This document shows positions 20,520-34,300 of a stretch of 64,000 bases of DNA, one piece after another. The notes beneath the pieces were generated by a model. It ran no database searches. It saw only the letters and a program-made list of their open reading frames with translations, and was not told where the DNA came from. Position numbers and translations under genes: made by a program. Origin of the DNA: Humulus lupulus (taxonomy: Eukaryota; Streptophyta; Magnoliopsida; Rosales; Cannabaceae); contig NC_084794.1 of assembly GCF_963169125.1 (NCBI RefSeq), forward strand, positions 153,956,858 through 154,020,857, in the 5' to 3' direction. Numbering within the stretch: position 1 is the first letter of the stretch; each line of letters begins with the position of its first letter.

Positions 20520-23500
20520 TTGAAGAGAACGTTGGACCCGTGGAAGACCTCGAGGAGGTCCAATTAGAAGAGGCAGATCCGACCAGAGTTGTGAAAGTCG
20601 ATAAAAACTTAGAGACAATAATAAAAACAAACTGGTGGAATTTTTGAAAGAGCACCAGGAGGTGTTTGCTTGGTAGCATAAAGAAATGGTTGGGATAGAC
20701 CCAGCAGTGATCAGCTATGTCTTAAATATAGACAAAATATTTCCACCTGTGCAACAAAAAAGAAGGCTGCTTGACAAAGACAGATCGAATTCCCTAAAAG
20801 AAGAAGCCGAGAAGCTAAAAGAAAATGGATTCATCAAGGTAGCATTTTATCCATCTTGGGTCTCTAATCCTGTACTATTTCCCAAGCCGAATGGCAAGAG
20901 GAGGACGTGTGTGGATTTCAGAGACCTTAATAAAGCCTGCCCGAAGGATTGTTTCCCACTTCCAAGAATCGACCAACTGGTCGATGCTACATTAGGGCAT
21001 GAAATTTTATCGTTCATGGATGCATACTCTGGATACAATCAAATCAGTATGCATCCACCTGATGAGGATCACACTAGCTCTTGAATAGATACGGGACTTT
21101 ACTGATATAAAGTAATGCCCTTCGGTTTGAAAAACGCTGGTGCGACTTACCAGCGACTGGTCAACCATATGTTCAAAGAGTTGATCGGTGTTAACATGAA
21201 AGTATATGTTGATGACATGCTGGTTAAATCGAAAAAGGCCGAAGAACGCATCAAGGATCTGCAAGAATGCTTCAACATCTTGAACAAATATCAGATGAAG
21301 TTGAACCCTCTCAAGTGTTCCTTTGGTGTTGGATCAGGAAATTTTTTGGGATTCATAGTAAATTCATAAGGAATCAAAGCTAATCTTGAAAAAATTCAGG
21401 CACTGATCGAGATGCAGTCTCCTGCCAAGATTAAAGATGTTCAAAGCCTAACTAGAAGGATTGTCGCCCTGAGTAGATTCATATCCAAGTCAACAGACAA
21501 GTGTCTTCCATGTTTTAATCTACTTAGGGGAAATGAAAAGTTTGAATGGACAGAAGAGTGCGAGCAGGCCTTTCAGGCACTAAAATCCCACATGTCGCAA
21601 CCACCAATCTTGTCCAAACTGGTCGAAAAAGAAACTTTTTTCATCTACTTGGCAATCACAGAGTATGCTGCTAGCGCTGTTTTAATCAGAGAAGAATACA
21701 ACATTCAGAAAGCAGTATACTATGTAAGCAAGAGGCTAGTGGGAGCAGAATGACAGTATCCACCCATAGAAAAAGTGGCATATTGCTTGATTTTGGCCTC
21801 TATGAAGCTTCGACCCTACTTTCAAGCTCATCCCATCACGGTGCTCACCAACTAGACATTACGGCAAGTCTTACGAAAACTAGAAGCCGCTGGTCAGTTA
21901 TTAAAATGGGCAGTTGAACTAGGGCAGTTCGAAATCTCTTATTCTCCATGAACAGCTGTGAAAGGACAAGCCCTAGCAGATTTTCTCGCAGAATTCACCG
22001 GAATCCCAGTTAGCGAACTGATAGTAGAAACTGAAAGTCAAAATCAATCTCCTCCCTAGAAGTTGTTCATAGATGGCTATTCCAATGAGCACAATGCAGG
22101 AGCAAGTTTGATTTTGATCACGCCCGAAGGACATCGGTTCCATTGTGCAATCAGATTTAACTTTACAGCCGAATACGAAGCTCTGCTCACAGGATTAAGA
22201 CTAGCTAAGGATGTGGGTATAAAATCACTAGAAATATATAGCGATTCCTAGCTAGTAGTTAATCAAATTATGGGAGAGTACCAAGCTAGGGTTCTCAAGA
22301 TGGTTGCTTATTTGAATAAAGCAAAGGACTTGTTGGCACAATTTGAAAGGTATACTCTCCAACAAGTGCCTCAGGATCATAATTCAAATGCTGATGCCTT
22401 GGCCAAGTTAGCAAGTTCGCATGTTCACGCCTTGAGCATAGTACCAGTTGAACATTTGTTGGCACCGGGCATTCAAATGGAAGAATCCTCACTAGTGATT
22501 CAAGCGACAGACACGTGGATGATGCCCATCTTTGAGTATCTTGAACAGGGATTGCTGCCAGCAGAAAGAAACAAGGCGAGGACACTTCAAAGACAATCGA
22601 CTCAATTTATTCCGGTCGACAGAATTTTGTATAGAAGAGGATACTCAATTCCTTTATTACAATGTGTTTCTAAGGAGAAAGCCAAAGAACTGATTCAAGA
22701 GGTCCACAAAGGTTTCTATGGAGATCACGCTGGGGGGCAGAGTTTGTCGAAAAAGATTCTAAGGCAAGGGTATTTCTGGCTTACCATGAATGAGGACTCT
22801 ATGGATTTCGTTAGAAAATGTGACATGTGCCAGAGATTCTCCAAGATACCGTGAGCAACCCCAAATGAGCTCAGAAAAATGCAAAGCCCGTGGCCATTCG
22901 CGATGTTGGGGATTGATCTGATCGGTCTTTACCTGCAAGAAAAGGGAATGTCAAGTATGTCGTAGTTATTGTTGACTACTTTACTAAGTGGGCCAAAGCT
23001 GAGCCACTAGAAACAATAACAACCAAGAAAGTATTGGACATTGTTGTCAAAAACATCATATATTGGGATGGGTTGCCCAAGAAAATTGTCTCAGATAATG
23101 GCACACAATTTGACAGTGATCTTTTCATTGATTTCTGCGAAAGGCATGGAATTATAAAAAAAAATTCATTTGTAGCTCATCTATAGGAAAATGGACAAGT
23201 CGAGGCCGTTAACAAGACTTTGAAGAACACACTAAAGAAAAGGCTCGAAGAAGCAAAAAGGCGTGGCCAGATGAATTACTAGAAGTACTCTGGTCGTATA
23301 GGACGTCCCATCGAACAACAACAGGCCAGACACCATTTTCCTTGGCTTATGGGTATGCAGTCATGTTGCCTATTAAGCTAAATCCACCATCACATAGAAG
23401 GCTAACATATGACCAGAGCACTAACGATCAATTATCGATGGAGTCTTTGGTCTTAGTCAGTGAAAGGCGCGAGCAAGCCCAACTTCAGGTAGCAGTTTAC

Positions 23501-23749
23501 CAACAAAAGGTCGCTCGATATTTTAACTGTAGAGTACGTGAAAGAAAGTTTAATGTAGGAGATTTGGTACTTAGAAGAGTTTTTCTCAACACTCGCGATC
23601 AGGCTGCCGAAGTGCTCAAACCAAACTGGGAAGGTCCGTATCAGATTGAAGAAATCCTTCAACCAGGCACATATAAACTTGCTCGCTTAAATGGAGATCT
23701 CATTACTCACAATTGGAATGGATAACACCTACGCAAGTATTATCAATGA
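20520..23749 (+). pseudogene. G1 pol pseudogene: RT, RNase H, second RNase H, integrase
   Basis: RT: FYPSWVSNPVL near 20850, the FMDAYSGYNQISMHP block near 21015-21055 and YVDD at 21205-21216. RNase H: the FEWTEECEQAFQALK block near 21545, then YYVSKRL. A second, archaeal-like RNase H starts at KLFIDGYSNE (about 22060) and has EIYSDS and the DHNSNADALAKLAS block (22375-22415). Integrase: HAGG (about 22728), CDMCQRF (22820), the core blocks FTKWAKAE, SDNGTQFD and an ENGQVEAVNKTL-like block, then GPYQIEEIL. Eleven or more stops or frameshifts occur. It closely parallels G2, whose pol is still open. Confidence 0.9.
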
Positions 23750-24077
23750 ACAATTCTTTTGAAATAATTGGCTTGTATTAATTTTACTTTTTACAAGTTT
23801 ATGAATAAGGGGTAGTCAATTATACGACTGGTCGCTTACAAGTGTAAGATCAATTCTCGATCACTCGTACATACACGATTTTGTCCATTTATTATGAGAA
23901 ATAAAAGGAACTATGCGTGGCCAGTTATTCTTGCCAATTATTGTATTTATTACAAGTATTTGCTCATTACGTGTGTTGTTTTGCTATATTGTCATTAATT
24001 TTTTATAAGTACGCGAGAAGTAATGTTCGAACACGACTTGGTCATGGTAAGTGACCGAGAACCTTAAGCTCCTCGAT

Positions 24078-24096
24078 CACTTGGGGGGCATATAAG
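24078..24096 (+). other. Second polypurine-like tract after pol of G1
   Basis: CACTTGGGGGGCATATAAG lies about 330 bp after the integrase end. G2 (43812-43830, minus) and G3 (63435-63451, minus) keep the same words at the same place, although their spacers differ. The true 3' polypurine tract of G1 is at 34766-34779. This site could be a central polypurine tract or the relic of an older 3' end. Confidence 0.6.
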
Positions 24097-24261
24097 ATAC
24101 TAAGCAAGCAAAGCATATCAGCAAGCATATGTAAACACACGAGCAAAATAAGGGAAAACATACTATGACACTTAGAGTATTTTTTAAAAAAAATAGTTAA
24201 ATTTCGTAAAATCTAGACAAAGTGTTATGCTAAGTTTGGTCATACGAGAAGATGTTATAAT

Positions 24262-25413
24262 TGTTAGGAAAATATGTATTGCCTCAATGGAAATTGATAA
24301 AAATACTATAACTCTATGCAATATATTACAAATAAATAATGATTGATTGAATAATATTACAACTCTATAACTGAAAATTACAAATAACCAAAGGAAATAA
24401 AGAAGATGATGAAGAAGAAGAGAATAGTGAGAATACAACTCTAAGAAAAAGATTACAAGTAAAATAAAGTGTTTGGACCAAAAAACAAGATTACAACTCT
24501 TAAACAAAATATACAAGTAAATAGAACAAGAGAATAAGAAGAAAAACAATAGAATAAAAAGAAGAATAGAAACACAAGTAAACTCTCAATTACACAACCT
24601 AAGTGAAGAGGGTTGGGGATCACCAACTTGAACAAGGTTTAAAATCTTTGTCCAAAAGCTTATTTCCCCCTAACTCAAGCACTAAGGGATCTCTCTCAGA
24701 TATTGGAAAAGCTTTATGGAATTATCAAGCCTCAAGGTGTTTCTAGCCAAGTGCTCTAATGGATAGAAAAATGTTGTGTCTTACAAGTGAGCTATAGGCT
24801 CCTATTTATAGAGTTTAGAGACACCCTTTGAATTTCAAATTCCACCAACCCCCATGCCTGTTACCAATGTTTAATTGGATTAATATGGAATTAAAAAAGA
24901 GATTTGGGAGTTATTTGGGTTTTTTGAGCCATTCAACAAATATTGAAAAAACTGAAAATTTGTCAGTTTTTGGCCTGTGGCCGCGACCACTGGTCTCTGT
25001 CCCACAGGCCGCGGCCATTGAATGTTGGTTGCCGCGGCCACTGACCAATTTCAGCACAAAAAATTGTGCTGTTTTTCCAAACATTTCCAAACCCTCCCAA
25101 ATGATTTTGTAACTCCCAAAACACATTATTGGAGTTAAAATCATATCTCTAACAACCATATCACATATGGCTTTATGAAATTCATCTCAATATTGTGTAA
25201 CAACAATTTTACACAATAAAGGGTAATATTTGGAAGTTACAAATTTGTAACACCAAATATGTTACATTATTTAGATATATCTCATATATCTAAATATTGT
25301 AACTCTCTATTATATGTTACAATATGTGACACACTTTGTTACATTTATTTTAATCTAAAACATTATATTATAATATATTATAATTATACATTATATTATA
25401 AAATAATATAACA
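24262..25413 (-). repeat. 3' LTR of C1
   Basis: 1152 bp, TGTTATATTA...TTCCTAACA on the minus strand, with a TATA box (24803-24810) and GC-rich GGCCGCGGCC-type words at 24976-25045. A polypurine tract (TTGTGGGGGAATG on the minus strand, 25413-25426) adjoins it. Confidence 0.95.
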
Positions 25414-25426
25414 TTCCCCCACAAGA

Positions 25427-26020
25427 TTAAATAGTTATCTATTGTAACACTTATTTAATCAATCATTATATTTTGAAATATAAATATCCCCCACTAGATT
25501 AAATAAGAACTCTCTCTTATAGGAGTCATTGCATTAGTGCATAAAGCAAAGTGTTTTTCAACTTGAACTTTACTATAGTGTAATTATCACAAAATTTGTC
25601 AAAAATTTGGTTGCACTAGGCATTGAACCATCTTTTCATGATAACAAATCGGTGATAACACACACACCTTTGCGATGTTCACTTGAGACCTCTATGTCTC
25701 GCTTTGCACCGTTAATGCCCATGTGCACTTTCCATTCATGGACGTTCTTGAGAATACTCCCAATTCTCAGAGAGGCGGCACCACCCCTAGGTCCATATAG
25801 GTAGAATTCTTGCAGTATTTTGTTACCAAAAATACTTGTCTTTACAAGACTGAATTCTATTAAAAAACCTTTCGGTTTTAACCCTCCACTTGGTAACACA
25901 CAAGTACTCAATATCTCAGATGGGACTTGTTTTGAGTACAACTAATATTCACTTGATTGACTTGTTGTTACCTATTGAACCTAACACTAGTTGAATAACT
26001 AGTGTTAAGATAGGTTACCA
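25427..26020 (-). other. C1 spacer between RNase H end and polypurine tract
   Basis: No conserved gene is seen in this ~600 bp. The same spacer, nearly unchanged, follows the RNase H of C2 (53630-54233). It is the 3' untranslated part of the element. Confidence 0.6.
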
Positions 26021-29000
26021 TCAATCGTGAATCTCTTTAGGGAGTTTAAGTCCCATCCCTCGAGATGATGCAGCCACTAAATCCCTTGTTAGTGGCTTAG
26101 TGAAAGGTTCCGCCAGATTATCACTTGTTCTCACATAGGATATTGAGATGACTTCTCTTTGAATCAATTCTCTTACATATCCATGTCTTAGACTAATGTG
26201 TCTAGACTTCCCATTATACACTCCGTTGTATGCTCTAGCCAATGTCGCTTGGATATCACAATGTATCGATATAGTAGATACATTATCTTTGATTAGGGGA
26301 ATCTCTATCAACAAATCCCTTAACCATTCGGCCTCTCTGCCGGTAGCAACTAGAGCTATGAACTCTGCTTCCATAGTGGAATGAGATATACAGGTTTGTT
26401 TCTTGGAACCCCAAGAAATTGCACCTCCACCAAGTGTAAATACCCAACCAGTTGTGGACAAGTTGTCCCCAAGATTGGATATCCAACTTGCATCTGTATA
26501 TCCTTCTAATATCGAAGGAAATTTGGAGTAGTGAAGGCTTAGTCCTTTGGTTTTCTTGAGATAACCTAGGACTCTTCCAATTGCCTTCCAGTGATCCACA
26601 CTTGGATTACATGTAAACCTACTAAGTTTACTTACCGCAAATGCTATATCAGGTCTAGTACACTGGGCAGTGTACATTAGACTCCCTATAGCACTAGCGT
26701 ACTCCAATTGAGCCATCGCTCTTCCTTCATTCTTCTCTAGTTTTACACTATGATTGAATGGAGTGTTGGCATCTTTAACCTTGAGATGGTTAAATTTGTT
26801 CAATACTTTCTCAACATAGTGGGCTTGCCCTAACGCAAAACCCCCCACTATGTTTATTTACTTTGATACCGAGTATGGTATCAACTTCTCCAAGATCTTT
26901 CATCATGAAGGTTGATGATAGAAACCTCTTCGTTTCTTCTATCCCTTTCTTGCTATTACTTAGAATAAGCATGTCATCCACATATAATCAAACAATGATC
27001 ACATATCCCTTACAAGTTTTGGAATACAAACACTTATCTCCATTGTTATGTCTAAACCCATTAGACATAATGGCTTGATCAAATTTCTCATGCCATTGCT
27101 TAGGAGCTTGTTTCAATCCATATAAGGATTTTACAAGTCTACAAACTTTATGTTCATATTTTGGTAGGACAAACCCTTTGGGTTGTTCCATATAGACCTC
27201 CTCATTGAGGTCACCATTAAGGAATGCCGTTTTGACATCCATTTGATGAACATACAAGTTATGTATAGAAGCTAATGCGAACAAAATTCTTATAGAAGTT
27301 GTTCTTGCAACAGGTGCATAGGTATCGAAATAATCGATACCCTCTTTTTGCCTAAACCCTTTAGCTACTAATCTAGCTTTAAAGGTTTGGATAGTGCCGT
27401 CAGTGTGGTATTTTCTCCTAAATACCCACTTACACCCAATTGGCTTAGACCCCGGTGGGAGGTCTACCAATTCCCAAGTGTTATTGGAAAGAATGGAATC
27501 CATCTCATCATTGATGGCTTCTTTCCAAAATGCACTATCTCTCGATTGCATAGCTTCTCTATAAGTCTTAGGATCATCCTCAACGAGAAGTACAATAGGA
27601 ATTTTCCTAAAGACTTCCTCTCTATTTCCTTCTACCATGTAGAATGAAATTCGTTGAGAATCTATCTCATCCACTACTAGACTTTTATGATTTATAAGCC
27701 TTTGACTTCTTCTAGGTTCAAAGGGTTGCTTTACATTCTTTTGAGAATTCTCCTCTTGAGAATCAACTTTGGATGTAGAAGCTTGAGAATTGTTCTCATA
27801 TAACAAATTCTCCTTTAGAGATGTTGAATCTTGAGAATTGTTGTCACATAACATATTCTCAAAGAATTCAACTTCTCTAGATTCAATCATAATATTAGAC
27901 TCTAAGTCTAATAGCCTATAAGCTTTGCTATTGTTGGCATAACCAACAAAAGCACACTTTATGGCTCTTGAACCTAACTTTGTTCTATTAGGTTCGTTTT
28001 TCTTGCAATATGCAAGACACCCCCACACTTTGAAGTACCCTATGTTGGGTTTTCTTCCTTTCCATAACTCATATGGAGATATCTCATTTTTCTTCATCGG
28101 TATTCAATTAAGAATGTGACAAGCGGTTAAAAGCGCTTCACCCTATAAGTTGAAGTTCAACTTAGAAAACACCAACATATAATTTATCATCTCTAGATAA
28201 GTCCTATTTTTCCTTTCGGCAACACCATTGTGTTGTGGTGTATAAGGTGCAGTGCACTCATGAATTATACCATTTTCTTCACAAAATGTATTGAATTCAT
28301 TAGAGAAGTACTCTCCTCCTCTATCACTTCTTAGCACCTTAATCTTTTTATTTAGTTAATTTTCAACTTCTAATTTATACAATTTAAAAGCATCAAAAGT
28401 TTCATCTTTATGCTTTAAAAGAAACACATAGGTATATCTACTAAAATCATCTATAAAAGTAAGAAAATACCTTTTACCACCTCTAGTTAAAACACCATTT
28501 AATTCACAAAGATCACTATGGATTAAATCTAGTAAATTAGATGATCTTTCTACACTAGAAAATGGTTTCTTAATCATTTTCGCCTTAACACATGTTTCAC
28601 ATTTACCATAGTTTTTAATATTGCATGCAATCATACCACATTTTACTACTCTTTTCATGGTAGAAAAACCTATATGTGATAGTCTAAGATGCCACAAAAA
28701 TAAAGAATCATACTCAACAATATAGGTGGAATTAGCATTTTTATTGAAAACATTGAAAGTTACATCATTGGTGCACAATTTAACCATACCCTCACAAGAG
28801 TACCCCTTTCCCAAAAATACATTTGAATTGGTAAGTATAAGTTTACCGGACTCAAAAACGGCTTTAATGCCGGGCTTGCCAAACAAATCACCACTTACCA
28901 AGTTTCTACTCATTTTGGGAACATAAAGTACATTCACTAATGTAACCTTCTTGCCGGAGGTGAAGTAGACATCAATAGTACCTTTGCCAAGTACCTTGGA

Positions 29001-30023
29001 CTTGCCCTCATTGCCCATTTGTATCTCATGGTTTCCCTTTGACTCTTCAAAGCTCTTGAACAATGATTTGTCATAGGTGACATGGACGGTGGCACATGTA
29101 TCATACCACCACCCTTTCACCTTGCCTTGGACCGCATTCACCTCACTAAGGGTAGCAACTATGTTTTCCTCTTGAGTTGCATTGACCTTAGGTCCTTGTT
29201 GGTCTTTTCTATGCCTACACTCTCTAGCATAGTGGCCCTTTTTCCCACACACGAAGCAAGGACCTTTCTCGCCCTTAAACTTGTTTGGGTTGGTTTTTGG
29301 ACCCAAAGGTTTCTCATTACCTTTTTTCCCTTTGTTTTTGGGATGTTTTGGTTGTGACATCGCATTTGCTTTGGAAGTCTCTCCATTAGACCCCTCCACA
29401 AGTTTATCTCTACATATCAATTCCTCTTCGATTCGAATATGTTTTTGGATCTCCTCCAAAGAATAATCCTCATTTTTATGAATGATTCTTTTCCTATAGC
29501 TCTTCCAAGTTGGTGGTAATTTAGCCACTATAGCATCAACTTGAAAGGCCTCGGGAAGCTCAATCTTTAACACTTTCAATCTATTAACAATAATTTGCAA
29601 TTCATGAATTTGAGGAAGAATAGGTTTATCACCAAAAAATTTGAAATCAAAGTATTGAGATATCAAAAACTTTTTGGTACCTTCCTCTTCCGCCTTAAAC
29701 TTTTTCTCTAGTGCATCCCATATCTCCTTGGCCGATTTGGTCTCGGTGTATAGGTCATAGAGCCTATCGGACAGGGCGTTGAGGATATGACCCCTACAAA
29801 GGAGATTGTCCTCCTCCCTCTTCCTTCTCTTCTCCACCTCCTTGGGAGTGTCTTTGTCGGATGGCTCGGCTAGAGGTGCTAAGGATGACTCAAGGATGTA
29901 GGCGATTTTAAGAGTGGTTAAAAGAAACCTCACCTTGTCTTGCCACCTAGTAAAATTGGATCCATCAAACCTATCCAATCTCACTAGGTCTTGGTTCATG
30001 ATCTTGATTGTCTCCCCTTCCAT
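26021..30023 (-). pseudogene. C1 gag-pol pseudogene (copia)
   Basis: Read right to left from the ATG at 30023. Gag has the LDRFDGSNFTRWQDK block and a CCHC knuckle CFVCGKKGHYAREC at 29217-29258. A protease segment follows, with WWYDTCATVHV where active copies have a D-(S/T)-G-type triad. Integrase has the HLRLSHIG start and core blocks DLCELNG, IDDFSRYTYVF and [13 protein letters not shown] has the HQMDVKTAFLNGDL block and LYVDDM at about 26970-26987, with a stop just before it. RNase H has HSTMEAEF. Stops near 28354, 28143, 28100 and 26989 and a frameshift near 26848 inactivate it; most of the frame is intact. Confidence 0.92.
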
Positions 30024-30050
30024 TCAAACAAAAAGGGATAAGCTTTTGAA

Positions 30051-31196
30051 TGTTAGGAAAATATGTATTGCCTTAATGGAAATTGATAATAATATTACAA
30101 CTCTATGCAATATATTACAAATAAATAATGATTGATTGAATAATATTACAACTCTATAACTGAAAATTACAAATAACCAAAGGAAATGAAGAAGATGATG
30201 AAGAAGAAGAGAATAGTGAGAATACAGCTCTAAGCAAAAGATTACAAGTAAAATAAAGTGTTTGGACCAAAAGAAAAGATTACAACTCTTAAACAAAATA
30301 CACAAGTAAATAGAACAAGAGAATAAGAAGAAAAACAATAGAATAAAAAGAATAATAGAAACACCAGTAAACTCTCACTTACACAACCTAAGTGAAGAGG
30401 GTTGGGGATCACCAACTTGAACAAGGTTTAAAACCTTTGTCCAAAAGCTTATTTCCCCCTAACTCAAGCACTAAGGGATCTCTCTCAGATATTGGAAAAG
30501 CTTTATGGAATTATCAAGCCTCAAGGTGTTTCTAGCCAAGTGCTCTAATGGATAGAAAAATGTTGTGTCTTACAAGTGAGCTATAGGCTCCTATTTATAG
30601 AGTTTAGAGACACCCTTTGAATTTCAAATTCCACCAACCCCCATGCCTGTTACCAATGTTTAATTGGATTAATATGGAATTAAAAAAGAGATTTGGGAGT
30701 TATTTGGGTTTTTTGAGCCGTTCAACAAATATTGAAAAAACTGAAAATTTGTCAGTTTTTTGCCTGTGGCCGCGGCCAGAGACATTGGAGACCGCGGCCA
30801 CTGAATATTGGTGGCCACGGTCACTGACCAATTTCAGCACAAAAAATTGTGCTGTTTTTCCAAACAGTTCCAAACCCTCCCAAATGATTTTGTAACTCCC
30901 AAAACACATTATTGGGGTTAAAATCATATCTCTAACAGCCATATCACATATGACTTTATGAAATTCATCTCAATATTGTGTAACAACAATTTTACACAAT
31001 AAAGGGTAATATTTGGAAGTTACAAATTTGTAACACCAAATATGTTACATTATTTGGATATATCTCATATATCTAAATATTGTAACTCTCTATTATATGT
31101 TACAATATGTGACACACTTTGTCACATTTATTTTAATCTAAAACATTATATTATAATATAATATAATTTTACATTATATTATAAAATAATATAACA
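30051..31196 (-). repeat. 5' LTR of C1
   Basis: 1146 bp and nearly identical by eye to 24262-25413. The PBS region follows to the left (30050 downwards), reading TTCAAAAGCTTATCCC on the minus strand. This is not the usual tRNA-Met site. Confidence 0.93.
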
Positions 31197-31368
31197 ATAA
31201 TAGTTATAAAGATATTATAATATCATAATGAAATGTCTTTACACCACAAGCAATTGCTGCTCGGATGTAATTAATAATTAAAAGAAAAGCTACCTTATGG
31301 AGCAAAATTGTCTAACCAATACGAACCGTTGTTCATGTGTTTTAGTTACAAAAAAAAAAAATTATAAA

Positions 31369-34300
31369 TCATTGTGCAGCTGGAGGAGGATCTGGCTGAG
31401 ATTGTTGGTCGATTGTTGTCCCCGCATCTTTTTCGGCACTATCAATGCCTGTTGCCAAGGAAATTTCAGGAGATTCCTGAGCTTTCTTTTCCTCTTCCAG
31501 GCGAGCAGCGCACTTCCCCAGTTCGACTTGCCTCACCTGCTCAGGAAGGTAGCCGGAATTCACTCCTAGGTTGTTCTTCCAAAACAAATAGAAGCAATTG
31601 ATAGTTGCTCCTCTGAACTTCTCCAGGTTCTGGGAATTGGTTTCCTCGAGCAGCTTGACCCGCTCCCCAGCTGAGTGGCCTCCTTCATGCTAGCCGTCAG
31701 GTCCTTTTGGAGTTTGGTCGCTTCTTTGAAGTTGTTCTTCGAAGCCTCCTTGAACTTTTCTTTGGCAGCAACAGCTTTGGCCAACTCCTCTTGGCTCCTC
31801 TTCAACTCCTCGGTTAGATTGGTAACTTTGTCTTCAGCTGCGTTAACCTTCTCCTTGAACACCTTAGTCTTCTTGGCATGTTTGGCCTCTATCTCCTCAG
31901 CACGACGCCAACTACGGCTCATGGTCAGGATACCCTGCGAACTATAAAAAAAAAAAAAAAAAAAGAAGTGAAATGGTTAGAGGCAATTGGAGAAAATGTT
32001 GCTTGACTGAAACTAAAAAAAAAACACTTACACTAAGGACTTCAAACAGCCCGCGGCTCATGACTTGGCTGTTCTTCAGCAGAGGAAGATGGGAAACGGC
32101 TTCTTGGCTGCGGCGGTGCCTGGACAGTCTTTGCAACTTCTTGTGGGTGGCATTAAAGGCGCTGCTCAACAAATCAGTGGCTAGGGATCTCCTCGCCTGC
32201 TCGAAGGAAGGACCACTGCAAGGAGGAGGAGGAGTTGTATTTTGGGAAAGATTTGGAGCCGGGGGGTCATCTGATCAAGCCTTTTTCTTGGAAGGCTCAC
32301 CACTGCATTCCCCCTGATGCCTCCTGCTCCGTTTCTTTTTGCTCGCAGGAGCTTCGACATTGGCGTACATGTCAAAGGCATCTTCATAATGCATGACTGC
32401 AAAACAAAAACAAACGATCAGAAAAAATAGTTTAGAGAAGTAATGGAATAATGAAAAGGGAAATTCTAAGTAATATACCCGAGCTATCATTACTGGTCGA
32501 TATATTATCTATAGAAGTACAACTACACTCACTATCTGCCTCGAAGAAGTCCAAATTAAAATTACTAGTCGTAAATTTAAAGTTGTCGTCCCTGTCAAAT
32601 AAGTGATAAGGGATAGGCAAGTTATCTAAGAGTGAGAGGTCTATACCGTTCTCGTCAGAGGATTCAGATATAGGGCCAGTGTACTCTGGCAGTTTTTGTT
32701 TTCCCCTCCCATGGTGGGTAGGGGCAGCAGCAGCCCGGGGACTGCTGGGTGGTTCTCGGATGGTCACTTCCGTTGGTCGTTGCCTCTAGCGCTGTGACAC
32801 ATCTTGTTGTTGCTCGGGGATTTCCTCTCCAGTAGCACTCCCGCGGTGGATTCCCTCACATCCTGATGAGGTTCCAGAGGCCGACCAGCCTTAGATTGCT
32901 TTCAGTAACCAACTCCTTCACGCTCTTCTCTATGTTCGTCATTATGGCTAAGGTTGTGGCCCTTATCTCCATTTTTGGAGTGGGGTCTGCTCAGTGCCAT
33001 GGACCTAGGCGCAACACCAATTTGCTAAGGACAATGAAAGGAAAAACTAACAACAATAAATGACCAGATATTGAAAAATTTACCTCATCGAGTGAAGGCC
33101 AAGTTGTTAGTGACCAGGTCTCTCGTAAGGAAGTACTCCTGGAAGTATTTTCCTACATTGGATTTGTAAGTGACATCAATCAGGAATATGCGAGCAGATT
33201 CCTGGTGGCAGAAGTGGAAGAACCCCGTGTTGTTTTGGTTGGGGTTGGACTTGAGAACGAACATATAGTTGATCTCATGTGGTATAGGCACAAGCCACTT
33301 TTTATGGTTGTAAAGGATATCAGCACTCTATATCCATTGGGGTATTATTTGAAAATGGGCGACCTCGAAATAATTGGCCACCCCTTGGAAAAATTTGTGC
33401 AAGGGTAAGATTGCCCCTGCCTAAATATGAAACCTCGACCAGGCGCTGAAGGCAGCTCCAGGCACGTTTGCCCTTTGGTCGGGTGTGAGTTTGTGTAATG
33501 TAACTCTAGGAAGCCCATACTTCTTGGAATACTTAGCCACCGTCCTGGTCGATATGACACTAGGAGGGGCGACGTACCAGTCCGTTTATGCTCGATGGCC
33601 ATCGCGAGGACGGGATTTTGGCTGAATGTCTGGTGGGGAGAAATTTAGAGGTTAAGGGTCATTTGGTGGACCCTCAGTATTGGTCGCTGGTTGGTTAGAA
33701 GGAGGATTGGTGGTTTTCTTTATCTTACGAGCTGTGTATTTGACACGACCCATGTGTGGCTGACGGTCTGAAGGACTGGTCGTGGGATTGTGATGTGAAA
33801 ATGGAGGCTCAGGGAAAGGAAAGGAAGGTTGTTCTTGATCCTCGAACAGCAACGCGAGAAGATCGTTGTCTATTGGTCCCTCACCTCCCCAAGGATCGTG
33901 CATGAATATCTTAAAAGAGCAAAGGAGAAGTGAGAATCTACGACCAATAGATAGAAGAAGAGAAATATAAGGATAATGTTGCTCATGTATAAAAGTTAAG
34001 CTTTTATACGACCAGCATCATCCTAATATAAATACTACAAACATGCGAGCAGTTTGAAAAAATAGATCCAAAAGCAAATGTAAAAAGTTTTTTCAAGAAA
34101 ACTTTTTGACTTTGAATACAGGCGGGAAAAACCCAGTTTTTCTGAAAATAGTAAAATCGAATTTTCATTTCGATTTTGGGCCCTAAATCAGTACTCCTAC
34201 GTCCCACATTAATTTCTAAACTCCACCAAGATTTTTATACTAACTAAAATCCCTATTCTAACTTGTTTCTATATATATATATATTTGTATGAACTCGATT

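Larger units (their letters stand above)
24262..31196 (-). mobile_element. Complete Ty1/copia element 'C1' nested in G1
   Basis: LTRs at 24262-25413 and 30051-31196 and identical ATAAT duplications (24257-24261, 31197-31201) define it exactly. It lies between pol and the accessory gene of G1. On its own strand the order is gag, protease, integrase, RT, RNase H, the copia order. A second member of the family is at 52500-59394. A few stops and one frameshift suggest a fairly recent death. Confidence 0.95.

Noticed and set aside
24828..25112. 94-codon ORFs repeated at 30617, 53064 and 58828
   Set aside because: They lie inside the four copia LTRs and are repeated only because the LTRs are.
27387..27647. 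Plus-strand ORFs within C1 and C2 (also 26863, 28726, 29082, 55599, 57294)
   Set aside because: Opposite-strand shadows of copia gag-pol; no independent domain.
32866..33408. Plus-strand ORFs at 32866 and 33205
   Set aside because: Shadows of the antisense accessory gene, which has matching exons in G3.
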